Below, in pieces: positions 44,575 to 52,777 of a stretch of 64,000 bases of DNA (positions are counted from its first letter, which is position 1; each line of letters starts with the position of its first letter). The DNA comes from Actinomycetes bacterium (GTDB lineage: Bacteria; Actinomycetota; Thermoleophilia; Gaiellales; Gaiellaceae), in contig JANYJX010000095.1 in the NCBI GenBank assembly GCA_025358355.1, positions 1-64,000 of the forward strand. Direction: 5' to 3'. The notes beneath the pieces are model-generated. The model worked only from the letters and a program-made list of their open reading frames with translations, had not been told where the DNA came from and searched no databases. The position numbers and the translations under genes were made by a program.

Positions 44575-45501
44575 ATGTTGCGCCCTGTTGTGGCCCTTCG
44601 CGCCCTGAGCTGCACGCTGCTTGCCGGGCTTCTGCTTGCTGGCTGTGGCAGCTCAGGGCGTTCTTCTTCTGACGCCGGATCCACTCTGAAGGCTCTGGCT
44701 GGGAAGGCGCCGATCGCGGTCGTGCCGGGCACGGAAGACTTCCAGCCGGGACGCAACCGCTTCTCGTTCTTGATCATCGATCCCCAGTCGCGGCCGATCT
44801 CGACCCCGACCGCCAACGTGTGGGTGGCGACGAGCCTCACCGCGGTCCCGTTCGAGCAGACGACCGCGCGGAGTGAGCCCGTTGGTGTGGCCAGCGGCGC
44901 GAAGGCTCCCGTCGGCTCGATCTACGTGACACACGTCAACCTGCCAAAGCCCGGGAAGTACTGGCTACTCGCCGTCCCGAACGGCGCCTCGGGGTCGGTG
45001 CGCGCGCTCGCCAATCTGGTCGTTCCGGCGAAGCGCACTGCCGCGCCGTGGGTCGGCGATCGGGCTGTTCCGTCTGATACGCCGACGCTTGCGAGCGTCG
45101 GCGGCAAGCTCGCCGCGGTCAGCACGGCGACGCATCCTGACCCGCGGCTCTACCAGATCTCCGTCGCCCAGGCGATGGCGGCCCACGTGCCGTTTGTCGT
45201 TAGCTTCGCGACGCCGAAGTTCTGCACGAGTCGGACGTGCGGGCCGGTCGTCGATGTCGTCGATGCGGTCGCCAAGAAGCTCGCGGCGACTCCGGTGCGC
45301 TTCATCCACGTTGAGATCTACAACGGCAACGATCCCGCCGAGGGCTTCAATCGTTGGGTGGACAAGGAATGGCGCCTACCGACCGAGCCGTTCACGTTCG
45401 TTGTCGATCGGCGGGGCATCATCCGTGCGAAGCTCGAAGGTGCGTTCTCGGTCGCGGAGCTCGAAAGCACGGTCCGCGCTCAGCTACTGCGCCACGCATA
45501 A
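44575..45501 (+). CDS. Secreted lipoprotein with a thioredoxin-like C-terminal part
   Basis: A 308-residue protein with lipoprotein signal MLRPVVALRALSCTLLAGLLLAGCGSSGRSSS (lipobox LLAGC). The middle resembles an immunoglobulin-like or GAF-type exported module (NRFSFLIIDPQSRPISTPTANVW, KPGKYWLLAVPNG). The C-terminal ~130 residues (VPFVVSFATPKFCTSRTCGPVVDVVDAVAKKL to TFVVDRRGIIRAKLEG) look like a thioredoxin-fold domain with C-T-S-R-T-C as a pseudo-active site. Function is unknown; a redox or metal-handling role outside the membrane is possible. A perfect terminator hairpin follows. Confidence 0.75.
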   Translation: MLRPVVALRALSCTLLAGLLLAGCGSSGRSSSDAGSTLKALAGKAPIAVVPGTEDFQPGRNRFSFLIIDPQSRPISTPTANVWVATSLTAVPFEQTTARSEPVGVASGAKAPVGSIYVTHVNLPKPGKYWLLAVPNGASGSVRALANLVVPAKRTAAPWVGDRAVPSDTPTLASVGGKLAAVSTATHPDPRLYQISVAQAMAAHVPFVVSFATPKFCTSRTCGPVVDVVDAVAKKLAATPVRFIHVEIYNGNDPAEGFNRWVDKEWRLPTEPFTFVVDRRGIIRAKLEGAFSVAELESTVRAQLLRHA

Positions 45502-45503
45502 GG

Positions 45504-45532
45504 CGACGGCCGCCAGGGGGTGGCGGCCGTCG
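45504..45532 (+). terminator. Perfect hairpin after the lipoprotein gene
   Basis: CGACGGCCGCCA (45504-45515) pairs with TGGCGGCCGTCG (45521-45532) with a GGGGG loop. A 12-base perfect stem 3 bases after the stop codon is a likely terminator, followed by TGTCTTC. Confidence 0.85.
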
Positions 45533-45544
45533 TGTCTTCAGGGG

Positions 45545-45577
45545 AAGCAGAGAACCTCGAGGGAGAGTTCTCCGCTT
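45545..45577. other. Second hairpin in the selD upstream region
   Basis: AAGC-A-GAGAAC (45545-45555) pairs with GTTCTC-C-GCTT (45567-45577) with one A/C mismatch and an 11-base loop. It sits 54 bases before the selD start and does not look like a terminator, as no T run follows. It could be part of the selD leader. I looked for a selenocysteine tRNA here and do not find one. Confidence 0.35.
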
Positions 45578-45631
45578 GCCAGATTCGGCGGCGCTGCGGC
45601 GATTCCTGTGTCGCTACGTAGACTCGCTGGC

Positions 45632-46660
45632 GTGACCAGCCAGGCGGTTCCGCTGACGTCGCTCGCTCGTGCGGGCGGCTGCGCAGCGAAGTATTCGGCG
45701 GCGCGGCTCGAGACGCTACTCGCCGGGCTCGTCCCGGCCGAGGCTGAGGATCTGCTCGTCGGGCTGAACCCGGCCGACGACGCCGCCGTCTACCGGCTCG
45801 ACGACGAGCGGGCGCTCGTGTTCACCGTCGACTTCTTCCCGCCCGTTGTCGACGACCCGCGCGACTTCGGCGCGATCGCCGCGACGAACGCGCTCAACGA
45901 CGTGTTCGCGATGGGTGGTGTGCCGCTGCTGGCGTTGTCGATCACGGCGTTTCCGGAGGAGTTGCCGACTGAGGTTCTCGGCGAGATCCTCGCCGGCGCC
46001 AACGAGGTCGTGCGCGCCGCGGGGGCGATCCTTGCCGGTGGCCACACTATTCGCGACGCCGAGCCCAAGTACGGCTTGGCGGTCGTGGGCACTGTCCACC
46101 CTTTAGGAATCTGGCCGAAGAGTGGTGCCCAGGCTGGCGTTGCGCTGTTCCTAACCAAGCCGCTTGGCACGGGCCTCGTGTTGCAGGCGCAGCGGGACGG
46201 GATCGCGCCGGAAGGTGCGCTCGCCGAGGCGGTGGCCGCGATGCGGACGCTGAACCGCGACGCGGCCGACGTTCTGCGCCCGTTTTCGCCGAATGCCGTC
46301 ACTGACGTGACGGGCTTCGGGTTGCTCGGGCACGCGCACGAGGTTGCTTTGCGCAGCGGCGTGCGACTCGTTCTCGACGCGGCCGCGCTGCCCGCGTTGC
46401 CGGGCGCCCTCGAGCTCGGGGACGCAGGCGTCCGTACCGGCGGAGATCGTCGCAACCGGGAGTTCGCCGAGCCGCACTGCACCGTTACGTGCAGCGAAGC
46501 GATCGAGGCGCTGGCGCACGATCCGCAGACCGCCGGCGGGCTCTTGATCTCGCTGCCGGCAGCGAAAGGAGCCGTGCTGGAGGCGAGCTTTGCTGCCGCC
46601 GGCCTGTTCCTCGCTCGGATCGGCAGCGTCGAGCCGGGCAGCGGCGTCTCGCTCTCTTGA
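45632..46660 (+). CDS. selD: Selenide, water dikinase (selenophosphate synthetase)
   Basis: A 342-residue SelD, which makes selenophosphate from selenide and ATP. LTSLARAGGCAAKYSA contains the catalytic cysteine C17 and lysine K20 (in some species C17 is selenocysteine). LNPADDAAVYRLDD, FGAIAATNALNDVFAMGG and GGHTIRDAEPKYGLAVVG are ATP/Mg-binding blocks. The carboxy part SPNAVTDVTGFGLLGHAHEVA is the conserved GFGLLGH motif. GTG 45632 was chosen; the longer 45089 ORF reads through the lipoprotein gene in another frame. selA, selB and selC are not in the window, so use in selenoprotein synthesis is not shown; tRNA selenouridine or molybdenum-enzyme cofactors are other uses. Confidence 0.95.
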   Translation: MTSQAVPLTSLARAGGCAAKYSAARLETLLAGLVPAEAEDLLVGLNPADDAAVYRLDDERALVFTVDFFPPVVDDPRDFGAIAATNALNDVFAMGGVPLLALSITAFPEELPTEVLGEILAGANEVVRAAGAILAGGHTIRDAEPKYGLAVVGTVHPLGIWPKSGAQAGVALFLTKPLGTGLVLQAQRDGIAPEGALAEAVAAMRTLNRDAADVLRPFSPNAVTDVTGFGLLGHAHEVALRSGVRLVLDAAALPALPGALELGDAGVRTGGDRRNREFAEPHCTVTCSEAIEALAHDPQTAGGLLISLPAAKGAVLEASFAAAGLFLARIGSVEPGSGVSLS

Positions 46661-46680
46661 GCACGCCTAGACTGGACGGC

Positions 46681-47598
46681 GTGGAGTCGGTGTTCGCTCG
46701 GGTGCGTGCGCGAGAGGTTTCGGCGGCGCACTTCCTGCGGCTCGCGACCGCTTCGGTTGTCTCGTTCTACGTCGTTGTCACGTCGGGCGCCGTCGTCCGG
46801 CTGACGGCATCCGGGCTCGGCTGCGACAACTGGCCGCGCTGCGGCTCGACGCCTTTCCCGGAGAAGGGCGGCCATGCGTTCATTGAGTTCGGGAATCGTG
46901 TCGTTGCCTTCTGCGCGATCGTTGTCGCGCTCGTCACCTGGCTCGCGGCACGGCAAGTTCGCGGCCTTGCTCCCGGCGCTCGTCGAGCGGCGCTCGGCGT
47001 CCTCCTCGGTGCGGTCGCCCAGATCCCGCTTGGCGGGATAACGGTGATCTTCAAGCTCCACCCCTTGCTTGTGATGAGTCATTTCCTGCTCGGTCTTGCC
47101 GTCTTTGGGCTGGCGGTGGCGGTCGCGTTGGAGGCGTGGAGCCACGACGCCGGTCGCGGCAAACCCGTGGGGCCACGCTGGTGGAGGCGGATGGTGCTTG
47201 CGGGCCTGCCGGCGTGCTTCGTGCTCGTCGTGTCCGGCGCGATCGTCAGCGCCTCCGGCCCGCACTCCGGCGGGACGAACATTCGGCGGCTCGGCGTCGG
47301 CATCGTCGACGCGGTGTATGTCCATGTGCGGATCGTCGCCGTCTTCAGTATCGGCTTCTTCGTAATCGGCGGGTGGCTCGCGCGGCACCGGAGAGAGGTG
47401 CCCGGCGTCGCGGCGATCGCCGCCGCATTGCTCGCCGTGCTCGTTGCGCAGGGCGTTCTCGGCGAGGTGCAGTACCGCACGCACTTGCCGTGGTGGCTCG
47501 TGCTGATCCACGTATCGCTCGGTGCGGCGATCTGGGGGCTGGCGGTCGCATTTGTCCACGCGATCTGGCGTCCACCCGCCGCGCTCGTGCGTCAGTAA
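46681..47598 (+). CDS. ctaA: Heme A synthase (COX15/CtaA family)
   Basis: A 305-residue membrane protein that converts haem O to haem A for cytochrome aa3 oxidase. About eight hydrophobic segments are present. The haem-ligand histidines lie in EFGNRVVAF, HPLLVMSHFLLGLA, YVHVRIVAVFS and LVLIHVSLGAAIW. ASGLGCDNWPRCGS carries the extracellular cysteine pair usual in this protein. GTG 46681 was chosen. It is 20 bases after selD but unrelated in function. Confidence 0.9.
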   Translation: MESVFARVRAREVSAAHFLRLATASVVSFYVVVTSGAVVRLTASGLGCDNWPRCGSTPFPEKGGHAFIEFGNRVVAFCAIVVALVTWLAARQVRGLAPGARRAALGVLLGAVAQIPLGGITVIFKLHPLLVMSHFLLGLAVFGLAVAVALEAWSHDAGRGKPVGPRWWRRMVLAGLPACFVLVVSGAIVSASGPHSGGTNIRRLGVGIVDAVYVHVRIVAVFSIGFFVIGGWLARHRREVPGVAAIAAALLAVLVAQGVLGEVQYRTHLPWWLVLIHVSLGAAIWGLAVAFVHAIWRPPAALVRQ

Positions 47599-47607
47599 GC
47601 TCAGATC

Positions 47608-48507
47608 GTGGAGAGTCCTGACCTTCGGATGTCCGAGCGGCCGACTCTCCGGCGTCCCGTGCTTGTTGCCGCGTTCCAGGGCTGGAACGACGGCGGGCAG
47701 GCTGCAACACTCGCGGGCGGCTATCTGGCGCGGCTGTGGGAGGCCGAGAAGTTCGCCGACATCGACCCGGAAGCGTTTGTCGACTTCCAGGCGACCCGGC
47801 CGCACGTGACCCTCGACGAGGGAATGCAACGGAAGATCGTCTGGCCCGAGAATGCCTTCTACCACGGCCCGATCCCCGGAGCCGACCGCGACGCCATTGT
47901 CCTACTCGGCGTCGAGCCGAACTTCCGCTGGCGCGCGTTCTCCGACGTGATCGTCGGCCTGGCCCGCGAGTTGCAGGTCGAGCTTGTCGTCACGCTCGGT
48001 GCGCTGCTCGCCGATGTGCCGCACACGCGGCCGTCTCCCGTGACTGGTTCGGCGACGGATTCGAAGCTCGTCGAGGAACTCGGCTTGCAGCATTCGCGCT
48101 ACGAGGGCCCGACCGGCATTGTCGGCGTGCTCCACGATGCGTGTCGTGCCGCGGGTATAGCGTCCGTGAGCTTGTGGTCGGCCGTGCCGCATTACGTGTC
48201 GCTCGCGCCGAGCCCGCGTGCTGCGCGGGCGCTGTGCGAGCGCCTGGCGACGCTGATCGGAACGCCGATCGACACCACCGAGCTCGCCGAGGCCGAGGCC
48301 ACGTACGCCGAGCAAGTCTCTGAAGCGGTGTCCACGGACGCCGAGACGCAGTCGTACGTCGAGGAGTTGGAGCGGCGCGCCGACTCGCTCGAGGAACTCG
48401 TCGAGGAGCGCGGCATCCCGTCAGGCGACTCGATCGCCGCCGAGCTGACGCGGTTCCTGCGCGAGCGCGAAGCGAACGGCGATGACGTGCCGCCTAGCCG
48501 AACGTGA
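47608..48507 (+). CDS. PAC2 family protein (proteasome assembly chaperone-like)
   Basis: A 299-residue protein of the PAC2 family. RPVLVAAFQGWNDGGQAATLAGGYLA, YEGPTGIVGVLHDACRAAGIASVSLWSAVPHYVS and the C-terminal TQSYVEELERRADSLEEL coiled-coil region are visible. Actinobacterial members are linked to proteasome or ATP-grasp-related functions, but the biochemical role is not settled. GTG 47608 starts the gene 9 bases after ctaA. The 3' end overlaps the converging DipZ-like gene by 14 bases. Confidence 0.85.
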   Translation: MESPDLRMSERPTLRRPVLVAAFQGWNDGGQAATLAGGYLARLWEAEKFADIDPEAFVDFQATRPHVTLDEGMQRKIVWPENAFYHGPIPGADRDAIVLLGVEPNFRWRAFSDVIVGLARELQVELVVTLGALLADVPHTRPSPVTGSATDSKLVEELGLQHSRYEGPTGIVGVLHDACRAAGIASVSLWSAVPHYVSLAPSPRAARALCERLATLIGTPIDTTELAEAEATYAEQVSEAVSTDAETQSYVEELERRADSLEELVEERGIPSGDSIAAELTRFLREREANGDDVPPSRT

Positions 48508-50149
48508 ACGAGTAGGCGAGCACCCCGGGAGTGAAACGCAGCTCGAGCAGGTGCTGGCCGGATCGCTGCGAGTCGACCACGGTGTAGAGCCGGTCACCGG
48601 TGACGTGAACCGCGGTCGTTCGGTGCCCGTCGACGCGCACCGTCATCGTGCCGGTGCCGCCGAGGACGATGTAGACCTTGCTCGCGAGGTACTTCAGCCG
48701 CAGTCGCGAGCCCTGTCCGGCGACGATCCGCTCCTGCTCGATGTTCCAGCTGCCGCCGTAGGCGAGCTCGTTCAGTGCCAGCTTCAGTGGCAGTCGGTAC
48801 GCGTGCAGGCGGTCGGGGACGATGGTCTCGCCCGCGTAGTGCGCGAGCCGAGCGGCGCCGAGGTACGACTCAGGCGTGAGCGAGCCGACCGGCGTCGTGT
48901 CGGCGATTCCCGTCGCGCTCGCCGGCAGGCTGCCTGAGGCCCCACCGAGCAGCGTCCTGATCGCAGCCTCGCTTTTGTCGTAGTCGCCTTCGCCGAAATG
49001 GAATTCGCGGACGCGCCCTTTGCGGTCGACGAGGTACTCCGCCGGCCAGTACTGGTTGCCCCAGGCGTTCCAGGTCCCGTAGCCGTTGTCGATCGCGACG
49101 GGGTAGCGCACGCCGAGCCGGCTCGCATTCGCTTTCACGTTCGACGGGACGTGCTCGAAGGCGAACTCCGGCGTGTGGACGCCGACCACGACGAGCCCAG
49201 CCTTGCGATAGCGCGCGGCCCAGGCCTCGACGTGCGGCAGCGTCCGGAGGCAGTTGATGCACGAGTACGTCCAGAAGTCGACTAGCACGACCTTGCCGCG
49301 AAGGCCGGCGATCGAAAGCGGCTGCGTGTTGAGCCACTGCGTGACGTTTGCGAAGTCCGGCGCCGGGCCGTAGTCGGGCAGGCTGGACGTGTCCGTAGGC
49401 GACGGTGCCGTTGCGGGCTTCGTCGCGGTGAGAGCGTGCGCGCCGGTCAGCTTGCGCAGCTCCTTCGACGCTGGCGTGCTCTGCTCGACCCGATCCTGGA
49501 CGGCTTGCGTGTAGCCGGGGATAAACGTCTGCAGGTTCCGGTCGACGCCGAATGCGATCGCGATTGCGGTGCCGAGGATCAGTACGCCCGACGTGCGGCG
49601 GACGAGCTTCGCGTGCGAGCGGAGTCGTCCCGCGACGCTGCGACCGGCGTAGGCAATCGCGAGCAGCGGCAAAGCAGCGCCGAGCGCGTACGCGAGCGTC
49701 AACAGGATCCCCTCGGCTCCGAGCTTGCTCTTCGCGACGAGAACGGTGATCGCCGCGAGCACCGGCCCTGCGCACGGGACGAAGACGAGCCCGAGGCTCG
49801 CGCCGAGGAGCACGCCGCCGCCGAGGTCTCCCGCGGGACGCCTGCCGAGTCGTTCGAGTGGCCGAGCGACGAGGTCGCCGAGCTGCGGGACGAGCAGCGT
49901 TGCGGCGACGATGACCAGCAGCGCGATCGCGATGCTTCGGAGCAGATCCTGCGGTAGGCCGAGCGCGTTCAGCAGCCAGGCGGCGGCGAGCGTGAAGACG
50001 GTGAAGCTACCGACGAGACCGGCGATGATCGCAATCGGGCGGCGTCCGGTGGCACCGCCGGCGAGCACAATCGGCAGTACTGGCAGAACGCAGGGAGACA
50101 GCGCGGTGACGAGGCCGGCGAGGAAGCCGATGCCGAGCAGGACGAGCAT
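48494..50149 (-). CDS. DipZ-like fusion of CcdA membrane domain and thioredoxin-like domain
   Basis: A 551-residue protein. Residues 1-235 form a CcdA/DsbD-type transporter: GFLAGLVTALSPCVLPVLPIVLAGG and GLVFVPCAGPVLAAI hold its two membrane cysteines. An extracellular thioredoxin-like domain follows, with VVLVDFWTYSCINCLRTLPHVEAWAARY (CxxC active site SCINC). The last ~150 residues (from TPVGSLTPESYLGAARL) match the carbohydrate-module-like tail of mycobacterial DipZ. It should pass electrons from cytoplasmic thioredoxin across the membrane to reduce extracytoplasmic disulfides, for example in cytochrome c maturation. ATG 50149 opens the gene. Confidence 0.92.
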   Translation of the reverse strand: MLVLLGIGFLAGLVTALSPCVLPVLPIVLAGGATGRRPIAIIAGLVGSFTVFTLAAAWLLNALGLPQDLLRSIAIALLVIVAATLLVPQLGDLVARPLERLGRRPAGDLGGGVLLGASLGLVFVPCAGPVLAAITVLVAKSKLGAEGILLTLAYALGAALPLLAIAYAGRSVAGRLRSHAKLVRRTSGVLILGTAIAIAFGVDRNLQTFIPGYTQAVQDRVEQSTPASKELRKLTGAHALTATKPATAPSPTDTSSLPDYGPAPDFANVTQWLNTQPLSIAGLRGKVVLVDFWTYSCINCLRTLPHVEAWAARYRKAGLVVVGVHTPEFAFEHVPSNVKANASRLGVRYPVAIDNGYGTWNAWGNQYWPAEYLVDRKGRVREFHFGEGDYDKSEAAIRTLLGGASGSLPASATGIADTTPVGSLTPESYLGAARLAHYAGETIVPDRLHAYRLPLKLALNELAYGGSWNIEQERIVAGQGSRLRLKYLASKVYIVLGGTGTMTVRVDGHRTTAVHVTGDRLYTVVDSQRSGQHLLELRFTPGVLAYSFTFG

Positions 50150-50185
50150 CGCGTCTCAGGGTAGAGGCGGGATCTTACGACTGGC

Positions 50186-52663
50186 TTACGCGGCGTCTGC
50201 TGCGGGCGTACTGGTCTCGACTGGCGGCTCGGCGGGAGCCGGCGTCTCGGCGCCAGAGGCCACGGAGCCGTTCGCGTTCTCGGGCGCTGGCCCGCGACGC
50301 CGTTTGCGCCGCCGACGCGACTTCCGAGCGGGAGCCTTCGGCGCCGGCAAGTTCTCGGCGAGCGCATGCGCGACGTCCGTGATCACGCCGATCTCCTCGC
50401 GGGCCGCGTCGAGCAGCCCGTTCCCGCGTGGCGTGTAGCCCTCGGCGGATGCGAGTAGCGCCGCGCCGCCCTGGATCGGCAGAGCCTTCGCGACCTTCAC
50501 GAGCTGCGCGAGATTCTCCTCGTGCCGGTGTCCGCGAGAGTTCGCCGCGGCGCCAAGGAGACGTTTCGCTTCCGGGAACTCTTGGCTTGCCTTCCGATCC
50601 TGAATCTTGCGCGTCGCACGCGCGAGCTTCCAGGTCCAGCGACCCAGGATCTGATCCGGCGCGGTGGCCTTCCCCTCCCCGATCGCCCGCAGCAGCGTGC
50701 GGACACCCGCCGAGCGATCCTTCTCCCACGGCGGCGCCTGCGTCACGAGCGTCACGAGATCGTCGAAGTCGGCGCGCTCCACCGGCGTCGCGACGCGGTC
50801 AGCGAGCGCCGTCAGGCGCAGCCGACGGTTCGGGTTCTCGGCGGCGCAGACCGAGAGGAACGCGTCGAGCGCGCCCTTGCGCGCGCGACCCTCGGCGAAC
50901 GTGAGCGCGAACTCCGCGCGCTGATCGAAGCGAATGTTGCGGCCGGCGATCGTCGCCCAGAAGCGCTGCTCGTCGTCGTCGAGGTACTTCGGGTCGACCC
51001 GCGTCCACTCGCGCTGGATCACCATCAGCCGGCGCGCCACGTCAGGCGTGACCGGAACGAGCCATGGCAACGGCGACAGATTGCGGCGGGCGCGACGTTG
51101 TTGCCGCCGGCGCGGTGCGGGTGTGACGCGCGCGCCTTCGCGGTAGAAGTCGGCGCCGAGCAGTGAGTGCAATGAGACGACGCGGTCGTTGTGCGTCGCC
51201 GACTTCGGCGTGAAGTCGACGACGATGCCGGCTTCCTTGCGCGGATGCATCCGCATGATGCGGCCGATTCGCTGCTGGTACACGCGGCGCGAGGCCGTCG
51301 GCGCGAGGTGGAAGCACACGGTGGCGCGCGGCGAGTTCCAGCCTTCGGCGAGCAGCTGCGCGTTGATCAGGACGTTGATCTCGCCTCGCTCATAGGCAGC
51401 GAGGGTCTCGGCGAGCTTCACTGGAGGTGTGCGGCCCGAGACGGCTTCGGCTTTGAGGCCAGCGGCACGAAACTCCTGTGCGAGGTTGTACGCGTGGTCG
51501 ACGCCGGCAGCGTAGACGATGCCCGGGGTCGAGCCGAAGCGTTCGCGATACAGGCTGGCTGCGGCTTGGTTCAGGGCCTGATGATCGAGGGCGGCGGCAA
51601 GAGCGCGCTCCTCGAAGTCCCCGCCGACGATCGGCACGGCGTTGATCGCGGCGGCCGGGGGAACGCGGAGACAACGCAGCGGTGCGATCAGCCCGCGTCG
51701 CGCGGCGTCGGCAAGCGGCAGGTCGTCGACTGAGGCGGGGAAGACATCGGAGACCTGTTTCGCGATCAGGTTCTCGGTCGCCGTCATGCCGATGTAGATC
51801 GGCTCCGGCAGGCTGCGGATCGCGGCGCTCGTCTTCTCGCCAAGGGCGGTGTGCGCCTCGTCGCAAATCACGAGCTGGTACGCCGTGCGGCTGATCGACC
51901 CGGCGTGGCGCGCGAACCATGCGTAGGTCTGGATCGTGATCGGGTCGTCCCGCAGCGGCTCGAGGCCGGTCTCGATCGCGGGCGTGAACCGATCGGCGTA
52001 GCCCTCGGTCGTCAGGTCGCTGGTGAACTGCGAGACCAGCAGCCGGCGATGGGTGAGAATCAGGATTCCCAGGTGGCGAGCCGATTCGACGAAGCCCGCC
52101 GCGGCGATCGTCTTGCCGGATGCAGTCGGGTGGCGGAAGCGGTAGCGACGGCTGGCGCCGGGGTCGTCGGCCACGGGAACGACCTCGTCGACATCCTCGT
52201 CAATCAGGCCAGCGTCTTCGTCGTCGTCCTCCAGATCGGGGTTGACTTCGGCTTCGAGCTCGGCCGTCGCTGTGCCGTTCCCGTTGCCGTTCTCCTCGGC
52301 GTCGCGTTGATTTGCCGCGATCAGCTCGGTTAGCATTCCGGCAAGCGCGTCGATCTGGTGCCGGCGAAGCTCCGTGCCGGTCGCGGTGGCCGGGCTCGGC
52401 GAGGCGAGCACCCGCTCCAGCCCGAGCATCAGGCCGTAGCGCACTTTCCAGCGGGGCGACGGCGTCGTGCGCCCGGCGTCAAGCTCCGCACACGCGTCCT
52501 CGAGCGCGGCACGACGAGCTGTGCCCGTGGCGAGCGCCTCCCGCGGGTCCTCGCCGGGGTGCAGGAACGGCTCGCCGTACCAGGCTTGTGCTCGGAGCGC
52601 CAGAGCCTCGAGGCTCTCGGTCGACTCCGACGGTGTTGTCGGGTGAAGTGTCGCTTCGTGCAT
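50186..52663 (-). CDS. SF2 DEAD/DEAH-box helicase
   Basis: An 825-residue helicase. After an acidic region (DLEDDDEDAGLIDEDVDEVV, ~170-185) comes the Walker-A-like RHPTASGKTIAAAGFVESA, motif II CDEAHTALGEKT, motif III IGMTATEN, and motifs V/VI LINAQLLAEGWNSPRATVCF and RRVYQQRIGRIMRMHPRKEAGIV. The C-terminal third ends with a basic stretch APARKSRRRRKRRRG and a low-complexity AP-rich tail that may bind nucleic acid. ATG 52663 was chosen over an upstream start (52750) because MHEATLHPTTPSE is a plausible start; the longer form adds 29 residues. It stands alone and has no restriction or defence partner. Confidence 0.82.
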   Translation of the reverse strand: MHEATLHPTTPSESTESLEALALRAQAWYGEPFLHPGEDPREALATGTARRAALEDACAELDAGRTTPSPRWKVRYGLMLGLERVLASPSPATATGTELRRHQIDALAGMLTELIAANQRDAEENGNGNGTATAELEAEVNPDLEDDDEDAGLIDEDVDEVVPVADDPGASRRYRFRHPTASGKTIAAAGFVESARHLGILILTHRRLLVSQFTSDLTTEGYADRFTPAIETGLEPLRDDPITIQTYAWFARHAGSISRTAYQLVICDEAHTALGEKTSAAIRSLPEPIYIGMTATENLIAKQVSDVFPASVDDLPLADAARRGLIAPLRCLRVPPAAAINAVPIVGGDFEERALAAALDHQALNQAAASLYRERFGSTPGIVYAAGVDHAYNLAQEFRAAGLKAEAVSGRTPPVKLAETLAAYERGEINVLINAQLLAEGWNSPRATVCFHLAPTASRRVYQQRIGRIMRMHPRKEAGIVVDFTPKSATHNDRVVSLHSLLGADFYREGARVTPAPRRRQQRRARRNLSPLPWLVPVTPDVARRLMVIQREWTRVDPKYLDDDEQRFWATIAGRNIRFDQRAEFALTFAEGRARKGALDAFLSVCAAENPNRRLRLTALADRVATPVERADFDDLVTLVTQAPPWEKDRSAGVRTLLRAIGEGKATAPDQILGRWTWKLARATRKIQDRKASQEFPEAKRLLGAAANSRGHRHEENLAQLVKVAKALPIQGGAALLASAEGYTPRGNGLLDAAREEIGVITDVAHALAENLPAPKAPARKSRRRRKRRRGPAPENANGSVASGAETPAPAEPPVETSTPAADAA

Positions 52664-52777
52664 GAGCGCAGCACACACAGGTGCTGCTACTGAAGGGATC
52701 TCGCGCGCCCGTACATGCTTCAACGGTTTGAGCGTCGCTACTCGGAGCATACCCGACGAGGTCGGATGCTGGCTAGG

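Noticed and set aside
45533-45631. Possible selenocysteine tRNA upstream of selD
   Set aside because: No acceptor stem, T arm or UCA anticodon loop can be drawn; only a plain hairpin is present.
45790-47865. A 691-residue minus-strand ORF opposite selD, ctaA and part of the PAC2 gene
   Set aside because: It is a high-GC antisense shadow of well-defined genes, with low-complexity charged text and no domain.
50186-52663. Helicase as part of an antiphage defence system
   Set aside because: It is an isolated SF2 helicase gene; its neighbours are DipZ-like and FadB genes, with no nuclease, methylase or other defence partner.
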